From the NCBI GenBank assembly GCA_029339505.1, contig JAQISU010000057.1, positions 8,391,501 to 8,455,500 on the forward strand: 64,000 nucleotides of DNA, written 5' to 3'. Source of the stretch: Unio delphinus (lineage: Eukaryota > Mollusca > Bivalvia > Unionida > Unionidae). A model generated the notes under the pieces. It ran no database searches. It saw only the letters and a program-made list of their open reading frames with translations, and was not told where the DNA came from. Below are positions 42,205 to 52,514 of the stretch, one piece after another. The position numbers were made by a program, and so were the translations under genes. Every line of letters starts with the position of its first letter. Position 1 is the first letter of the stretch.

Positions 42205-42388
42205 ACAATGAATTGGTAGAGCATTCGATTCCTAATCAAAAGGTCGCGGATTTAGTACCTGACTAGGCCAAACCGAATGGCAGTCTTAGTGTGTCGTTGG
42301 GAAGTGAACTTGGTTCCCATTTCTCGGCATGATATAGGAAATAACGTATTAAAATTGCCGTAAAATCACAACAACAACCAACAACAAA
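42205..42388 (+). mobile_element. SINE-C, third tRNA-derived family
   Basis: The head has an A-box-like TTGGTAGAGCATTCGA followed by a B-box-like GGTCGCGGATTTAGTACC. The body contains GTCGTTGGGAAGTGAACTTGG and the tail is (CAA)n-like (acaacaacaaccaacaac). It differs from families A and B. A single copy was seen. Confidence 0.7.
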
Positions 42389-42488
42389 GGTTTTAGATTT
42401 AATAAGTGTTCACACTAAGTTTGGAAGTTTTATTTTACTTAAATAAAAAGTCCTACAAATTACAAACGTTATCGCTACATCCATCCAT

Positions 42489-42489
<1 letters not shown>

Positions 42490-42553
<64 letters not shown>

Positions 42554-42631
42554 TACATACATACATACATACATACATACATACATACATACATACATAC
42601 ATACATACATACATACATACATACATACATG
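42490..42631. repeat. compound microsatellite (AC)n(ATAC)n
   Basis: About 60 bp of AC followed by about 80 bp of ATAC. Confidence 0.97.
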
Positions 42632-43012
42632 AGTTTGAACAGCGTTATCCTAAATCTTAAAATTGCCACATGAAGTTAAGATAGATGGATTTTAAAAATC
42701 GTATTTTGATGTAAACTTCTTTGATACTTAATTCGTTCAATATATTTTAGAGTAGTAACTGCTTCAATTATTCGAACTTACATGCTACCTGTGATCTCTC
42801 TCTTTTTCTTTATCTTTTTCCTTTGCACTTTATATTATTCCAAAGCAAATGAATACCTTCATAAATCATAAATATGGTATGCACCTGTAAAGGTATAAAG
42901 GCAAGCTAATTAACTTGAAGAAAATGAAACATGAAATCTGATTTTTCTAAATGGAAATTACATAAAATGTAATAAGTACATCTGTCAAGTTCGATTTGAT
43001 TCTATTTTTCTC

Positions 43013-43071
43013 CAGACATGCCCCTACGCTTTCACACCTGTCAGACATGCCCCTAGGCTTTCACACCTGTG
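43013..43071. repeat. 30-bp tandem duplication
   Basis: Two copies of cagacatgcccctacgcttt + cacacctgt; one base differs (tac/tag). Confidence 0.85.
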
Positions 43072-44267
43072 AAGGATTTATAAAAATATTTAATATTGCA
43101 GTTCCCACTTCTACCTGTTTTAATAATTAGTGTTTATTTCCTTTGTTAAAAGCAATCAGAACATCTTGTGGCTTAGGAGTTACCGTAGCGTAAGAAGTCA
43201 TAATGTCCGCTCTGTCCGTTATATCCGGGGACATTAAGTTAATCTAGAATGAAACTGAAGCATCGTCATCGTCAGAAATTTCCGCGAATATTAAATAACT
43301 ATTGGAGGTCATAAAGTCTGCAAATTACAAGGTATCTAAGACCAAAATGGATCGCCCCATAAATTAAAATATTAATAAAATCTTTGTTCATTTAATTGAA
43401 AATTAAAACCTGTTCATTTGATCTACAATGACACTGTGTTGATAATATTCAATAGGTTACATATTTAATTTAATAAATAAATAATAGATTGGTCATCAGT
43501 CATTGAGGAATCGAATATTAAGGTATATACTGTCCGTGTCTGCGGACATAAGGTAAAATAAATAAACGTAAACTGGTTCAGCGTTTTCTTTCTTTCTTTT
43601 TTCCAACCATTGTTAGCACACTGCCATTTTGCTACTGATTAAGCACACCCTGAAAAAAATTTCAAAAAGAAGAGAAGTCAGAAAATTAATATTTAAAGAA
43701 AGAGAAAGACAGCAAATAATTAACGGATGAATGAATGCACAAAGCAAACTAACGTAATAATGTCGGACAACTCGCGTCATTTACACTTAGCTGCTGTTTT
43801 TCTAATTTTGAAACATCGAACGCGTTGTTTCATTTTATTTTTAATCTTTCAAAGAAACACCATTTTTTGTCTGCAAAACATTTAGTAAGTTGCTGACATT
43901 AAGATAAGGTGGGCGTCTAATTGTAGAAATTGTCAGGACACGTCATCGTCTTTATATTTCTCCTTACCTGTATGAAATAAGACATATCAAGGTAGAAATG
44001 TTTACGTACGTCTTACACGGAAGAACGCACCCCACTTGAGAAAGTCAGCATTAACTATTTCAGAGTCGCTATGAAAGTTAAGATTTGTATTCTGTGTTTT
44101 TGTCTAACAATTCATGTCTCAAATTCTGTTAGACACATATGCTTCCAATTTTTTTTATAGACCTACATAGGAGTTAGTGAACCATACGATAAATCTAAAA
44201 TTCAAACGACTTTATATCTGATCTCTATTTTGTTGTTTGGGATTTTCTTGTTGTTGTGGTTGTATTG

Positions 44268-44294
44268 TTTTGTTGTTGTTGTTGTTGTTGTTGT
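44268..44294. repeat. (TTG)n microsatellite
   Basis: About nine TTG triplets. Confidence 0.9.
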
Positions 44295-44409
44295 TTAAAT
44301 TTAATTTCGTCTGTATATTTCAGTAGCTACAACTTGAAGAAAATGAAACGTTTTATCTAAAATCACTGGCACAGTTCAGCAGTACATGTATATGCCTATA
44401 GAAACACAA

Positions 44410-45249
44410 AACTGAATAACCAGATGGTGAGACGACTAAGAATTCTTCGTACAAAAATAATTAATACTTGTTGAAATTTAGTTGTTTGTTTTATATTTTG
44501 AGGTTAGTAAATGGTGTGTTACTTTATGTGTTTCCATTCTTTCAGTCAGAATCCTTCCCTTGCCATATTCAAATTGCACTAACATAGATTCGATGATAAC
44601 CCGCTTCTTGCCTCACATAAACTGCATTAATTGAGATTATATATCAGTATGCTTGGCTTTTTTTATTAAGGTTGTCTGAGCATGAAAGTCGTTGCATCGA
44701 AATTTTACAAAAATATTTCTCATAGCAAGTCTTTTTATATGGGAAAAATGCAAAATGGAAAAACCAGCAAGCAGGTCAGATAGACATACTCGTCTTTTGC
44801 AAGCACGAGACCTTTGACTTTCCGTTGGGTTCTATGAGTAAAAATCTCTATTATCTATAGCAACCTGCGTGTGAATTATCTAACCTGCTTGCTGGTTTTT
44901 CCATTATACCCTTTTCCCATATAAAAAGACTTGCTGAGAGAAATCTTTTGGTAAAATTTCGATGCAACAAAGTTCATGCTCAGAAGACCTGAATAAAAAG
45001 CCAAGCACAAGCATACGGATATCTAATCGCTGTTAATACAGTTTACGTATGGCAAGAAGCGGGTAATCATAGAATCTCTGTTAATGCAATTTATATACGG
45101 CAAGGGGAGGGTTCAGACTCAAAGAATGGAGTTACATATAGTACACACCATTTACTAACCTCAAAATATAAAACAGACAACTAAATTTCAACAAGTATTA
45201 ATTATTTTGTACGAAGATTTCTTAGTCGCCTAACCATCTTGTTATTCAG

Positions 45250-45251
<2 letters not shown>
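44410..45251. repeat. 842-bp imperfect palindrome (long inverted repeat)
   Basis: The left arm 44410-44781 and right arm 44878-45251 are reverse complements for about 370 bp with scattered mismatches and small indels, around a loop of about 96 bp. Matching ends are AACTGAATAACCAGATGG on the left and the complement of CCATCTTGTTATTCAGTT on the right. Matching inner ends are AAACCAGCAAGCAGGT and ACCTGCTTGCTGGTTT. No open frame or tandem structure explains it. It could be a foldback element or an inverted duplication. Confidence 0.88.

Positions 45252-45326
<75 letters not shown>
45252..45326. repeat. (TTG)n(GT)n microsatellite
   Basis: About 30 bp of TTG and about 45 bp of GT, directly beside the end of the palindrome. 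Confidence 0.95.
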
Positions 45327-45898
45327 TCGCCTACAGTGAAAGAAGTGTTTCGAATTATTCTCATGGATTGACCTGGACACAGGTGATATAATAAATGTAT
45401 ACATTTTTTTAAAAATACAGTTTTAATGATTATGCTGGTCAATTTGATTTTTATTTGCACGAATCGATTAGTTCCATTTCTTTTTTTCGAGTACGTAATG
45501 CCGGGGTAGTGGTTGGGAGTATAACTATTGCGGTGTCCATCTGTTTGTCTGTCCATAACAATTGTATTTTCCAGACCATAACTCTCAAGCATTTTGCGTA
45601 GAGGTACTTAAAAAAATTGCGATCACTATTTGTATGTTACCATGGAAACGACGTGTAGAAAAAGTCTATATATCCGCCTGTTAACATATAGTGCTCTGGA
45701 CAATAAAGTACTTTCAGTAAAAATGTTTACAGAAGCTGGGTGGGGGGTGGGTTTGTGTACTTTGGCGGGGGGTGGGGGGGGTGCGGAGTGATATGCCATA
45801 TCACGATGATTCTTGTTAAACTCTGTTAAATCTAGTTATGGACACCGTGTATGACAATGTTCTCCAAGAACTGTTGTATCCTTTTGTTGTGGTCATTT

Positions 45899-46172
45899 TT
45901 GGATAGATTGTTGTTGTAGTGTTTAACGCCATTTTTCAGCACACGATAGGTTATACATGGCGACCAGTATTATTGGTAGAGGAAGAACCCGAGAAAAACC
46001 CCTGAAAAAAACCACCCACCCACGAAAAGCTAGTGGTAAGCTTTCTTACATACCCACATTGGCCGAAGCTGAGACTCGAACACCACGCAGACAGAGGTGA
46101 GATGGCAGTGATCCGTAACGTAGAGCGCATTAGACCACTCGGCCACTCGGCGCACCCTTGGATAGATTGTTG
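45899..46172 (-). mobile_element. SINE-B copy 5 with perfect 15-bp target-site duplication
   Basis: Reverse copy at 45914-46157 with the head at the right (gccgagtggccgagtggtct on the minus strand). A perfect direct repeat TTGGATAGATTGTTG flanks it (45899-45913 and 46158-46172), which is direct evidence of retroposition. Confidence 0.95.
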
Positions 46173-46652
46173 GGTTGTTATTTTTTCCCTTCTTAATTTT
46201 GCCTGTAGATTGATGGCGTTACTTTTATTCTTGAACACAGCAAGCACACTCAACTCAATAGTGTTTGAACGATGCATCATTTTGTATTTAATTTGGGCCT
46301 GAAACTCTGAGTGGATATATTTTCCATATTTCGCACTTGAGAGCATCTGTAAAACCTCAAAGATGAGTCAGGGGAAATATGCATCAGTTTTTGATAAATG
46401 AGAAAATATTAGAAACACTAACTACAAAGAAGAGTTAAGAAAATAATTTCCTATCAAACAATAAGTACCATCGCAAAGATAAATTGGGCATTAAATATGT
46501 AGATCAAAGGGTGATTTTTAACGTTATCACGCTTGCGATCGTGTGAGAAGGTATCGTTTTTGACATCTTATTGCATACCTGAGTGAAATCAGACAACACA
46601 CAGGTGTATGAGCGCACGTCTGTACTACAATAGGTTATACTAACTGTAACTT

Positions 46653-46905
46653 TTAGGTATCATAAAAAAGATGAATGTATTAATTGTTCATCCGTACAAG
46701 GTTCAATTTTCTGTCCCCCATTCACCTGCGAATATGTAGGTATCGTACAAAAGGTGAATGTTTTAATTGTTCTTGCATACAAAATTGAAATTCTGTTTTC
46801 ACATTCGTCTGAGAAATTATAGGTGTCATAAAAAGGTAAATGTATTAATTGTTCCTCCATACAAATCTACATCTACTGTTTCCCCATCCAACTGAGTTCT
46901 GAACT
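46653..46905. repeat. tandem repeat, unit about 83 bp, 3 copies
   Basis: Copies begin taggtatcataaaaaagatg (46653), taggtatcgtacaaaaggtg (46737) and taggtgtcataaaaaggtaa (46820). Confidence 0.85.
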
Positions 46906-47589
46906 TGCCCGAAAGGTCTTAAAACCCAACAGAGATATCGCTAAAGCCATAAACTGGTTATAAAATTGAAACCCCATCAACTTGACAGTGTGAAACCTCT
47001 TACTGAAATTTTCACAGCTTGTAAATTTGTACGTGTCTGAATATTTAGCCCTTGTAGTTCCCTATAGCTTTCTGCCCTGAACAAAATTTCTTCCAATAAG
47101 ATCGTCAAATATGTGATATGTTGTCGTTAATTAGATTTCACCATTTATGAAGGGACTTTTGAAACGACACAAACCGGAGTGGGGTGGGGATTGTCTGAAA
47201 TTTAGGTTTTATTTATTTATTCTACCTCTTAGGGAACATCGGCTTACTGGCCACAAGCCAAAGACCCCATCACCTTTATCTCATTAGAGTTCTTTGAGTT
47301 TTTCATTTAATTCTACTCTGTACATTGTATTTAAGTATTTCTTTCTTTTTTTACTGTTATGGTGAAGAAGTCTTTTTAACATTTTTATTCCAGTAAAATC
47401 ACCCAACCCCCAAGTTTTTTTTTTTTTTTAAATAGTGACTTAGGTATCCCATTACATATTCCACCGGTACGGATGACCTACATGTTGATTGTCGCGAATC
47501 AATATCTTATTATTCAACTGAGCTTTAATTAAAATAAACAGTCAAAATATGGATAAGATTCAACAGTTGCGACCATTTGTTTTTTTTTT

Positions 47590-47595
<6 letters not shown>

Positions 47596-47652
<57 letters not shown>
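47596..47652. repeat. (CT)n(CA)n microsatellite
   Basis: About 28 bp of CT and about 30 bp of CA. Confidence 0.95.
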
Positions 47653-47654
<2 letters not shown>

Positions 47655-49313
47655 GTCAGTCTTTACCCACCCTAAAATATGGATCACTGAATCTAAAAAC
47701 TACCGTTAAATCTAAATAGTAGTGCTTTATTCTCTTTCAAAAGTATCACCAAAGTCGTGTGGTTTTGTATAACACCAACGCACACTGGTATTCAAGCATG
47801 TACAGTTTGATGTACGTAGATATGATCGTAACCTCATCTTCACACTAACCCGAACACGTTGGGGTAGAGGAGGGGGTAATGAATGGGACACGTGATCATT
47901 TTATAATATTGCTGGGCCGATACGTTCAGTTCCTTATTGAAGTGCAAAAGAATATCTTTTGTTGGAAAAAGACCAAAACAATATTTAAATCTGTTAATGA
48001 ATGTTATACGTTCTAACGAAAACAATTCGCCTACGACTTTATGACAAGCAATTGTTTCATGACATCATATAAATTTGCTGTCATGCGGTTAATAATAATG
48101 TTTTGTAATTCCTTTATTTAAGTCGAAACGGAGTAACGATCGTTGCAGTAATTCTTTTGGCATAATTTTATGCGAATAATACCGTAGTTATATTTATGAA
48201 GCAATTGTATTCACACGTTGAAGTTTGACACCTTTCTGATATAGACGCAGAGCTGTTAATGGCCGCTCTTTTCACATAGACTTAACGTGGCATCATGTAT
48301 AAATGGCTCAGCCTATTTCATCGTATTGTTGTCCTCTATTATAAATCAGAGTGGATAACAACGCAGGTGGAGAAAACGACTTATAGTTTAATTAGTGCCC
48401 TATTTGACAAAAATGCTTGGTGCGAAACTTACATGGAACAAAGTGGAGCAACTGTCGATTCAGGTCAAAATGGTTCAGGTAATCTTTCATATTTGTATCT
48501 GTCTCTTTGATATTCCCCACATAATGTAGTATAATTATTTTTTATATCATGTTTTTTTTTTACATAACGAAACAATAATAATTTGGCAAGATGGAGCCAA
48601 AATATTTCCTGATTTTAGCATATATTTATTTTCTTTTTTTGTTCTTGAAAATATCGAAAGTGTCCAATAAACCCAATTGCCCCAGCTACCCATTTCACTC
48701 TATTGCTCAAGGTTTACCAAACACTGTTGGGAAACAAACCCGTGACCGCAAGCGTGCAAAGCAAGCTTAATACCGAGGTGCTATCTAGAAGGAACCTCGT
48801 CAGACACTTTTTGATCTTTTGTTAGGTATGGATGTTGTTGTTAATTAGTTTTGTGTTGTAGGGATGTCTCGGCTAATTAGTTTGTAGCTGTTTTATATTG
48901 AAAACAAACATCAGCCCTTCATCTGTAGGCATACAAACTGCCGCTTCCAAGTAGGACTCGTGGGCGCTACCGAAAATCACTGTCAAGACAGGAAGACTAT
49001 ACCGATCTTGTAAAATATTTATTCGTTCAGTAGGACAGGAGTGGAATGCAGTAATCGATCATATTTTACAATACAAATATTTTCACATTAATATGCTGGG
49101 ATAATTAGACGTGAACTCAATATTATGGAGATTATTAACGCAAGATGATATTTTAAAACTTTGCACAGTCCACTGCCTGCAATCGAAAATTCTGTATTCG
49201 AATAAGTAAAAAAAACATATCTTCGCGAAAATAGGTTGCCTCGTCTTCAGTAAAACTGTGTAAAAAAAAATAAAATACAAGTTATGGTAATTTTATATAG
49301 TATTCCATTTTAT

Positions 49314-49319
<6 letters not shown>

Positions 49320-49395
<76 letters not shown>
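49320..49395. repeat. (GA)n microsatellite
   Basis: A perfect GA run of about 73 bp. The open frame beginning in it is an artefact. Confidence 0.96.
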
Positions 49396-49396
<1 letters not shown>

Positions 49397-50180
49397 ATAA
49401 TATGGATATACCTCAACAGAACCCATTACTCCAAGTCTTTAGCCTTCCTTGGATGCACGATTGTCATGTATGTAGTAGTGTATTGGTTGTACAACATGCT
49501 GTTATATATTTATTGCTATTTCGTGTAGAGGTACGTAAACACTGTGAGACTACTTTAAATTGCAAGTTGTCTCATACATCCACACCCTACTACTCATACA
49601 AGTCTTAATGTGTTTGCCAATCAATGCAGGTCTTTATGACATTTTCCATGGTTCTTGCTATAGCCATTTCAGCGATACAACTTTATAAAGTGTGTTTCAC
49701 TTGTGTGAAGCGCCTCTTCGCTATAAATTAGCATGTTCGCCCATAATAAGATCATGCCATACTTGTTTTGCTAGTTTCTTTCCAACTGGTATTGAAAACA
49801 ACGTTACTTTTTTGGAGCAGCAGTACAATGTTTACTCCTCAAACTTTGTCGATACAGCGTTTCGTTACGAATTCTAAACAGGATGACATAAGCAGGGAAC
49901 CCTCAAAGTTGCTGAAAGACCTTTTGGGGAATAATAATTATTGGTCTCTTGGTGGTGATCTAGATGCTGATTGGTTGAATTTGGATGGGAAAAGGATCAT
50001 TTAATATTTTGGATTTGTAGCAGACATCTAAGAAGTGTTTATACTCCAGCACTAATGATTTCCTTTCAATATACAAACAAATACTTCAGTTTCCTTCTAA
50101 ATGTAATGTAGTCGGTGTCCAATTACTGACGTTTTGTCTTTTTGTTTAAAAATATTTTGACAGCTCGTGAGGAGGAGGAT

Positions 50181-50392
50181 TGGTTTGGCAGGGTTTTAAT
50201 GACATTTTTCAGCACATGATAAGCTGCACATGACGGCCAGTATATTTTGTGAAGAAAGAATCTGGTAAGCACCACCGATCCACGGAAAGCTAGTCGCATG
50301 CTCTTCTCACATCCCGACACTGGTCAGGGTAAGACTCGAGGACACGCTGATAGAAGTGAGATGTGTGAGTGATATATCTGTAAAGGCGTAGA
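50181..50392 (-). mobile_element. SINE-B copy 6, decayed
   Basis: Diverged reverse copy. Recognisable blocks are gacatttttcagcacatgat, gacggccagtat, accaccgatccacgg and the B-box remnant. The head is degraded. It ends about 0.5 kb before exon c. Confidence 0.7.
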
Positions 50393-50576
50393 TCCAGTCT
50401 GATTAAAATCAAATCTACACTGTTACTTCACGCAGGACAGCGGAGATCTGACTTTAATCATATTAAGCGTAGACCGCAATGAATGGAGGCAGGTGGGAGG
50501 GTGGGCGTTGTTTGGAAAGAAAACTGTACATTACAAATGTATTTTTAAACACGGACAGTCATTGAATACTCGTGTG

Positions 50577-50587
50577 CGTGCGTGCGT

Positions 50588-50624
<37 letters not shown>
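50577..50624. repeat. (GT)n microsatellite with GCGT start
   Basis: Short GTGC repeats followed by about 35 bp of GT. Confidence 0.94.
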
Positions 50625-50626
<2 letters not shown>

Positions 50627-50900
50627 CCATATATGTTGTGTTCTATTCCCGTAATAATAACCATCAGCATCATCTTCATCTAGAATCTTGGATCGCTTTC
50701 ATACAACTGTGAAACATACTCTTTAGGCCCGTTGGAAAGGATTCTGTAAAAGGCCTTCGTCTATACGTCCGATTTTAAGTGGATGTTATTATCAGAGAGC
50801 CAGTTGCGTGTCTGGAAAAAGTCCGCCATAATCCTAAGTAGCCACAGTATCATTTTATGTGATGGTGTGCCACAATGCAGCTTTTTTATATTCTTTTCAG

Positions 50901-51063
50901 AACGGTATTATCCGGTCAGCAACAGATGACTACATCATAGAGCCCCTACGGGAGAGACAACTCCATGGTCCTGAAAGTTTTGTTGGACAGCCGCACAAGT
51001 TGTACAAACGTTCCACGCTTTACGTGGCCCGCCAGCAACGATATTTTGAAGGACAAAGAACGG
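50901..51063 (+). CDS. ADAMTS exon c: propeptide, middle
   Basis: Residues 146-199 plus one base of 200. The acceptor is tattcttttcag and the donor g|gtatgt. It starts in phase 0 with NGIIRSATDDYIIEPL, which follows directly on SLCNGV of exon b. This reproduces the family pattern of a Cys-x-Gly block, then a gap, then Y-x-I-x-P-L before the linker. HKLYKR is typical of the basic linker of the propeptide. No Cys is encoded. It ends in phase 1 and the next exon begins by completing a Gly codon. Confidence 0.94.
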
Positions 51064-52293
51064 GTATGTGTACGATACTTATATAAAGCTAAACAATATA
51101 TACTATCAAGTTTGCTTAATAGTAAGTTTTCCTTAGTGGTTTTATGCAACAATATAATCAACAATATCCTACAAACAGTAATGGACTTGACCATTTAATT
51201 TTCCAGGAGGATGTGACCTGGGATTCTTTAGAAAAAAAATTCCAGCTTTCAGATAGTTTTTAAAAAATATTCTTGCTCCGGTTTAAATCAAGAATAAACT
51301 TTCAAAAAACTTTTATATCCATTAGATTTTTGTAAAGAAAAAAATTATTTCGAGGTAAGAGAAAAGAAAAGTATCCAGCTAAAAAATTACCCCAGTTCCC
51401 CCTCCCAAAAAATAAAATGGTCAGTCCCTAAACCAATGGTTAAAACAAAGACAATAGGTTACAAGATTAAACTACTTTACAAAAAGAAGTCATCAGAGAA
51501 GTTTGATTGTGTATTGCTATCTATGTTAAGATTTTAATAAATTAATGTGTTTTGAATACCATAAACCCAATTATGGAATAATCTTACCTGGATGTGTTTG
51601 AATGCCATAAACCCAATTATGGAATAATCTTACCTGGATGTGTTTGAGTGCCATAATACAATCATTGAGCACTCTTACATGAATGATTTTGGATGCCATA
51701 AAGCAAAAATGGAATTCTTTTACCAGAAATTCCATCTAAGTTTGGCGTTAGACTTGAAAAAGGGAAGTCCATGAATTAACTTTGCATATGAACAGACTTT
51801 CTGGGACATTTATGTATTTTATTGTACAAAGTGATATTCTTAATAGAAAAAAATATATTTTTGTGATAAAAATTGTTTATTTTATTGTTGTTTTCAATGG
51901 TACACCTTTTAATACTTAATTCTCGCCTAAGTTTCCTTTACCTTATTTACTCTACAGCTGCAGGTAGTACATTAATATAATTCCATGTATTTTTTTCTTT
52001 GAACTAACTGTCAAATCTTTTAGAAGAAATTTGAGGAATTCTGTGATTCTGCTCAAGCATGCATGTGTTCATACACAATGCTTCACATCATTTCTTACAT
52101 TATTCAAGATTGGAACGTAATATTTTAAAACATTATTAATGTTATCTTGTAGCTTTTCAATAGCATCTAGAAATTTTTATTTATATCACCCCCAAGCCCA
52201 GTGACGTTATAAGAAACGTGTGTTCACATATATGCATGCATGTCAATATGTTTTGTGCACATGGTATTATCGCAGAGTTCTGTGTTTTGTTAG
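51064..52293 (+). other. intron 3
   Basis: Contains a four-copy tandem repeat of about 46-47 bp at 51547-51730 (core gccataaacccaattatgga). Two further points decide exon boundaries. An acceptor-like site ends at 51206, but the frame after it meets a stop with no usable donor. An in-frame alternative acceptor ends at 52275 (see exon d). Nothing else is recognised. Confidence 0.85.
51547..51730. repeat. tandem repeat, unit about 46 bp, 4 copies
   Basis: The first two copies are nearly identical (gtgtttgaatgccataaacc, aattatggaataatcttacc); the last two are diverged. Confidence 0.88.
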
Positions 52294-52514
52294 GTCAGGA
52301 AAGTGTGACAGTTGAGCAGCCCCTTGGCAGTGATCTTGTCATTCAAGAAGGGACTGAAAAGGAGAGGGTTAAAAGAGCACGCACAAAGTTTGACTTTCTC
52401 AGCAACCTCCAGCGAGAAAAAACAGTGGAGACATTGGTGGTGGTTGACAAGGACATGTATCATAAACATGGTGATGCCAACATCACCACATACACCCTTA
52501 CTCTATTTAACATG
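52294..52514 (+). CDS. ADAMTS exon d: convertase site and start of catalytic domain
   Basis: Residues 200 (split) to 273. The acceptor is tgttttgttag and the donor atg|gtaatt. The exon completes Gly200, crosses the propeptide end with the R-x-K-R site R224-V-K-R227, and begins the metalloprotease domain with VETLVVVDKDMYHKHG, which matches the conserved reprolysin start. NITTYTLTLFNM fits the first helix. Cleavage after Arg227 in the secretory pathway would release the active enzyme. No Cys precedes the site in this exon. An acceptor 18 nt upstream (cgcag ending 52275) keeps frame and would insert EFCVLL, adding a Cys. Confidence 0.95.

Larger units (their letters stand above)
27030..50900 (+). 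other. giant intron 2 (23.9 kb), repeat-rich
   Basis: This intron joins exon b to exon c in phase 0. Repeats and mobile elements are listed separately. Stretches with nothing recognised are: 27252-28119, 28706-29176, 29387-29989, 31821-33681, 33965-34179, 35330-36113, 37728-38170, 39276-39656, 40003-40359, 40397-42204 (apart from a weak minus-strand open stretch at 41068-41613), 42632-43012, 43072-44267, 45327-45898, 46173-46652, 46906-47595, 47653-49319, 49395-50180 and 50625-50900. Open frames at 48295-48510 and 49768-50004 have no identifiable motif. Confidence 0.8.

Noticed and set aside
48295..48510. 72-codon frame with a donor-like gtaatc after ggttcag
   Set aside because: Not signal-like, no fitting acceptor, and inserting it would break the conserved propeptide block.
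48640..48785. Possible decayed tRNA-derived SINE on the minus strand
   Set aside because: Only a B-box-like GGTCACGGGTTTG and a weak head are visible. It is too degraded to support.
49692..50004. Two overlapping open frames of 61 and 78 codons before exon c
   Set aside because: No recognisable domain and no phase-compatible splice sites. Exon b to exon c joins perfectly without them.
51207..51255. Possible extra exon after the acceptor ttttccag, reading G-CDLGFFRKKIP in phase
   Set aside because: The frame meets a stop (tag) after 15 codons and the only nearby GT gives the wrong phase for exon d.
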